Origin: Leucobacter sp. UBA1945
GTDB taxonomy: Bacteria; Actinomycetota; Actinomycetes; Actinomycetales; Microbacteriaceae
Direction of reading: 5' to 3'
Length of the DNA stretch: 8,194 nt
Assembly: GCA_002336855.1 (NCBI GenBank)
Contig: DDEV01000043.1
Coordinates: 1-8,194 of the forward strand
The notes under the pieces: generated by a model
What the model saw: only the letters and a program-made list of their open reading frames with translations
Databases searched by the model: none
Told to the model about the DNA's origin: nothing
Made by a program: the position numbers and the translations under genes
Part shown: piece by piece, positions 5,220 to 8,194 of the stretch
Numbering within the stretch: position 1 is the first letter of the stretch
Layout: every line of letters begins with the position of its first letter

Positions 5220-6063
5220 AATCGAGTGTTCGTGTGGTGAGGGTGGCCGGCTTGCCGCCTGGTTTGGAGTCGGAGACGGGGGGATCGCTCGAGCTCCCGA
5301 GCAACTCGACGACTGCGTCGATGAGGCCCTGCGAGGTGTGCCGCTTCGCAATTGCGTCGACTCGCACGCCTCGTGCCTCAAGCACGGCCGCGGTTGGTGG
5401 GCCAATCGCGATCAGTCGAGTCCCCTGGGATACAACCGAGATGTGTCGCGCGAGCTCTGCTGCACCAGAGGCGCTGAACAGCAGCACCGCGTCGAACCGG
5501 GTGTGCTCGAGCAGCGTTCGAACCGTCTGCCCGTTCGGCACAGTGCGATAGGCATCGACACGGTGCACCCGATGCCCGGCTGCCTCGAGTGCGCGCTGCA
5601 CAGTGTCGCTCGCGAGGTGAGACACGGGCAGCACCGCACTCGTGGGCCGGGCGGAACCGCGCAGTTCATGCAACAGCGCCTCGGCGAGACCGCGACCCGA
5701 GTAGTCGTGCTCGGGCATCAGGTCTACGCTCACCCCCCAGCGACGCAGCGCAGCTGCGGTCGCCGGCCCCACTGCAGCGACCTTGCTCGGCCGCTCGTCG
5801 CCGCTCGGCATTCGGCCAGCGGCACGAGCGAACGCCCGGGCCCCGTTCGCGCTCGTCACGACGAGCCAACCGTACTCGCCCCTCTTCCACTGAGCCGCAG
5901 CGTCGACCAGTGCGAGCTGATCGCCCGTCGGCGCGATCTCAATGAGCGGATGCGCCACGGCCTCGGCGCCGAGCGCGGCAAGGCTCGAGAGAAGTTCAGC
6001 GCTCTCGGCGGCGGCTCGACACACGAGCACTCGGCGCCCCGAAAGGGCGCCGTCGCTCGTCAT
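5218..6063 (-). CDS. hemD: Uroporphyrinogen-III synthase
   Basis: HemD closes hydroxymethylbilane into uroporphyrinogen III while inverting ring D. The product is 281 residues, near the usual 250-280. The family is poorly conserved, but its hallmarks are visible: RRVLVCRA at the N-terminus, WLVVTSANGARAF at 66-78, KVAAVGPATAAALRRWG at 94-110, YSGRGLAEALL at 121-131, FDAVLLFSASGAAEL at 190-204, IAIGPPTAAVLEARGV at 218-233, and TSQGLIDAVVELL at 243-255. After residue 255 there is a Ser/Pro/Thr-rich tail of about 26 residues without visible structure. The ATG at 6063 overlaps the hemC stop as ATGA and has AGGGG a few bases upstream. The open frame runs further, to 6120, but that extension duplicates hemC sequence in another frame. 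The position between hemC and hemB supports the call. Confidence 0.92.
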   Translation of the reverse strand: MTSDGALSGRRVLVCRAAAESAELLSSLAALGAEAVAHPLIEIAPTGDQLALVDAAAQWKRGEYGWLVVTSANGARAFARAAGRMPSGDERPSKVAAVGPATAAALRRWGVSVDLMPEHDYSGRGLAEALLHELRGSARPTSAVLPVSHLASDTVQRALEAAGHRVHRVDAYRTVPNGQTVRTLLEHTRFDAVLLFSASGAAELARHISVVSQGTRLIAIGPPTAAVLEARGVRVDAIAKRHTSQGLIDAVVELLGSSSDPPVSDSKPGGKPATLTTRTLD

Positions 6064-7070
6064 CTCGCGCCCCTGAGCGGTGCAAGCCGCTCGGCTCCTC
6101 TTGCGAGCAGCGCCTCGCATACCCGGTGACCGAGCAGGGCGGGCACGTCATCGCGGCCTTCGCTCCACTGTAGTGTCGCGGTTTCGGTGAGTTGTTCGCT
6201 GCCGTCGAGCCGGTACACACTCGCCCGAAGATGCAGCTTGCCGTCTTCGAGGTGCGCGTGCGCCCCGATCGGGGCGGCGCAACCGGCCTCGAGCGCGGCG
6301 AGCAGCGACCGTTCGGCGAGCGCACATGCCCGCGTGGCAGGGTCGTCGAGTGCCCGAAGCGCCGTCGCATACGGCTCCATCGCGCGCGCTGAGGCCCGCA
6401 CTTCGATCGCGAGCGCCCCCTGGCCCGGCGCGGTCGGCGCTTCGTCGAGCCCGAATCGCTCCGTCACGACGTCAAGCCGGTCGAGGCGTTGCAGGCCGGC
6501 GGCCGCGAGCACGACTGCGTCGAGATCGACTCCGACCCGCGCAAGTCGCGTGTCGACGTTTCCCCTCAGATCGAGCACTTCGAGGTCGGCTCGCCGGGCG
6601 AGGATCTGCGCCGCGCGGCGCGGCGATCCGGTACCCACTCGCGCGCCAGCTGGCAGCTGGTCAAGGGTGAGGCCGTCTCGTGCGCAGAGCGCATCTCGCG
6701 CATCGACTCGCGCGGGGATCGCGCCGAGCGTGATGCCCGGGTGCTCGCCGGTCGGCAGATCTTTCAGCGAGTGCACCGCGAAGTCGCACTCGTTCGCGAG
6801 GAGCGCGTCGCGCAAGGCGCTCACGAAGACCCCGGTGCCGCCGAGCTGCGCGAGCGACTCACGCGAGACGTCACCCTTCGTCTTGATGATCACGAGCACA
6901 ATCTCGAGCCCCGTGGCGTCGGCAATCTGCTGCGCGACGGTCGTCGTCTGTGTCACGGCGAGCGCGCTGCCCCGAGTGCCGATTCGCAGCCGATCGGCAG
7001 CCGGGGGCACGGCTTCCCTCGCGATCCGCACACGGCCGGGTGTGGTCGAAGGCTGGGGTGCAGGGATCAT
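6060..7070 (-). CDS. hemC: Hydroxymethylbilane synthase (porphobilinogen deaminase)
   Basis: HemC polymerises four porphobilinogens into hydroxymethylbilane on a covalently bound dipyrromethane cofactor. The product is 336 residues, with an N-terminal extension of about 26 residues before LRIGTRGSALAVTQ at 28-41. Landmarks are KTKGD at 63-67, HSLKDLPT at 100-107 with catalytic Asp104, VGTGSPRRAAQI at 145-156, LRGNVDTRL at 168-176, APGQGALAIE at 214-223, and the cofactor-binding Cys264 in EAGCAAPIGAHA. The start chosen is ATG 7070, seven bases after a strong GAAGGAG at 7078-7084 and overlapping the hemY stop as ATGA. The open frame upstream to 7196 is hemY in another frame. The stop overlaps hemD in the same way. 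Confidence 0.96.
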   Translation of the reverse strand: MIPAPQPSTTPGRVRIAREAVPPAADRLRIGTRGSALAVTQTTTVAQQIADATGLEIVLVIIKTKGDVSRESLAQLGGTGVFVSALRDALLANECDFAVHSLKDLPTGEHPGITLGAIPARVDARDALCARDGLTLDQLPAGARVGTGSPRRAAQILARRADLEVLDLRGNVDTRLARVGVDLDAVVLAAAGLQRLDRLDVVTERFGLDEAPTAPGQGALAIEVRASARAMEPYATALRALDDPATRACALAERSLLAALEAGCAAPIGAHAHLEDGKLHLRASVYRLDGSEQLTETATLQWSEGRDDVPALLGHRVCEALLARGAERLAPLRGAR

Positions 7071-8194
7071 TGGAAAACTCCTTCGGCGCGGGATCGCGCA
7101 GCTTGGGTCGAGCGGGTGGTCAGGTAGTGCAGTGCGTTTCTGGCCGTGCTTCTCGCGCCAGGGATCACCGAAGCGAGGCCGCTCCCGTGCACCCAATCAC
7201 CCGTGAACATGACGCCTTCGCGCGGCTCGATGCTGCGCTCGGGCGAGGGCGAGGGCGGCAGACCGTTGTTCCAGCGTTGGCGAACTGCCCCGCGCAGGTT
7301 GCTGGGGCGCAGCTGAATACCGAGCAACCGCGAGGCATCCGAAAGCGCCAGCTCTGCGGCCGCGGCATCACTCAGCTCTGCGGTTTCGGGCGCCCTGCCC
7401 GCGCGCCCGTACGAGAGCCGAAGCACGTGCTCGCCGGGGGGCAACGAGAGCTGCGGCCACTTCGCCGTGACGTGGGTCAGCGCCTTCGCCGACACCGAGC
7501 CGCCCTCGGCGACGAGCACTCCGGTGCCGCGGGGCGCAGCGTCGAGCCGCGAATCGTCAAGCCGCAGCGCGACCACTTCGACGGGAGTCTCGGGTGCGCG
7601 TTCGAGTGCGGGCAGACCGAGCAGCGCTCTCGCCACCGATTCGGCGACAGCGAGCACGACCGCATCGGCCGGGAGCCGCGTGCCGCGCTCGGTGATCACA
7701 GCTCGGGGGTTGAGCTCGAGCGCCGCGGCGCCCTCCCCCGTGCGAAGCTCGACACCGAGGCGCTCGAGCTCGATCAGCAGCGCGTCGACGAGCACGGTCA
7801 TGCCGCCGCCAATGCCCGCAACCGCGGCGCCCGCGGCCGACTGCTCGTCGCGCAGCTTTCGCGAGGCAGCAACGAGCGAGCGGCCGCTCGCGAGGGCGTC
7901 GCCGAGACCCGGCATCGCCGCCGCCTGCAGGTGCTCCGGGTCGGCCGAGTACACACCGCGCACGACGGGCGCGACAAGCCGGTCGAGCACTCTACGACCG
8001 AGCCGAAGCCGCACGAGTTCCGCGAGAGAGCCCGATCGCCTCCCGATCCATCTCGGCAGCAGTGGCTCGATCGAGGCTCGCAGCGCCCCGAAGAAGCCGA
8101 GCGTCTCGCGCGCGCTGCGCGACAGGGGGCGAGCAGGCACTCCGAGCGCGCCGGCCTCCGGCAGCGGCAGCGCGTACCCCTCGCCCACGGTCCA
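7067..8194 (-). CDS. hemY: Protoporphyrinogen/coproporphyrinogen III oxidase, HemY type, C-terminal part
   Basis: This is an FAD-dependent flavoprotein that oxidises a porphyrinogen to the porphyrin late in heme synthesis. In Gram-positive actinobacteria the natural substrate is generally coproporphyrinogen III (enzyme also called CgoX), so I infer that activity. The frame is open through the right edge, and about 375 residues are visible. The N-terminal FAD-binding Rossmann motif is missing. The visible part begins WTVGEGYALPLPEAGALGVP, the family's loop before the membrane-associated substrate domain. It includes LDRLVAPVVRGVYSADPEHL, GIGGGMTVLVDAL, and the C-terminal flavin motif FTGDWVHGSGLASVIPGARSTARNAL. 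The GTG at 8186-8188 is internal and not a start. Family length is about 450-500, so roughly 100 residues lie outside. The TGA stop overlaps the hemC ATG. It heads the visible part of the operon. Confidence 0.9.
   Translation of the reverse strand, partial: WTVGEGYALPLPEAGALGVPARPLSRSARETLGFFGALRASIEPLLPRWIGRRSGSLAELVRLRLGRRVLDRLVAPVVRGVYSADPEHLQAAAMPGLGDALASGRSLVAASRKLRDEQSAAGAAVAGIGGGMTVLVDALLIELERLGVELRTGEGAAALELNPRAVITERGTRLPADAVVLAVAESVARALLGLPALERAPETPVEVVALRLDDSRLDAAPRGTGVLVAEGGSVSAKALTHVTAKWPQLSLPPGEHVLRLSYGRAGRAPETAELSDAAAAELALSDASRLLGIQLRPSNLRGAVRQRWNNGLPPSPSPERSIEPREGVMFTGDWVHGSGLASVIPGARSTARNALHYLTTRSTQAARSRAEGVFQ
7078..7084 (-). promoter_or_regulatory. Ribosome binding site of hemC
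   Basis: GAAGGAG on the - strand, seven bases before the ATG at 7070, lies within the last codons of hemY. It confirms the hemC start and gives this ATGA junction independent initiation strength. Confidence 0.7.

Noticed and set aside
4819..6129. Open frame of 436 codons on the + strand opposite hemB and hemD
   Set aside because: It lies antisense to two well-supported enzymes, shows no recognisable motifs, and has the Arg/Ala/Gly/Ser-rich composition of a shadow frame in high-GC DNA.
6187..7206. Open frame of 339 codons on the + strand opposite hemC
   Set aside because: It is a low-complexity Ser/Arg/Ala-rich translation, antisense to hemC, which has full catalytic motifs.

Overview
The window is G+C-rich DNA of Gram-positive actinobacterial type, most like Micrococcales/Microbacteriaceae. 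I infer this from gene order, the separate small PurS subunit, GTG and TTG starts, and a hemY-hemC-hemD-hemB-hemL run. No rRNA or marker gene is present to confirm the genus. Nearly all of the sequence is explained by two convergent sets of core metabolic genes. I see no mobile element, CRISPR array, tRNA or defence system.

Left part, + strand (1-2693): de novo purine synthesis. The window opens inside purC (SAICAR synthetase). A 171-bp gap with two inverted repeats and a good promoter leads to a two-domain VOC/CatE-like extradiol dioxygenase gene, which has no evident link to purine synthesis. purS and purQ follow, overlapping by one base. They encode two subunits of the three-part FGAM synthase. 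The large subunit gene, purL, is not in the window although it often follows purQ.

Middle (2689-2899): a perfectly phased array of four 34-bp tandem repeats starts inside the last codons of purQ. Each unit contributes an 8-bp hairpin. A long two-tier hairpin terminator follows and separates the two convergent gene sets.

Right part, - strand (2900-8194): heme synthesis, transcribed right to left as hemY (partial), hemC, hemD, hemB, hemL. Three of the four junctions are 4-base ATGA stop/start overlaps. The exception is hemD-hemB, with a 12-base gap, a strong ribosome binding site and a TTG start. Together HemL, HemB, HemC and HemD convert glutamate-1-semialdehyde to uroporphyrinogen III. HemY acts later, oxidising a porphyrinogen. 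The operon promoter lies beyond the right edge.

The features least explained by ordinary gene content are the 34-bp hairpin array fused to the purQ stop, the 16-bp palindrome in the spacer of the dioxygenase promoter, and the 15-bp perfect inverted repeat downstream of purC.
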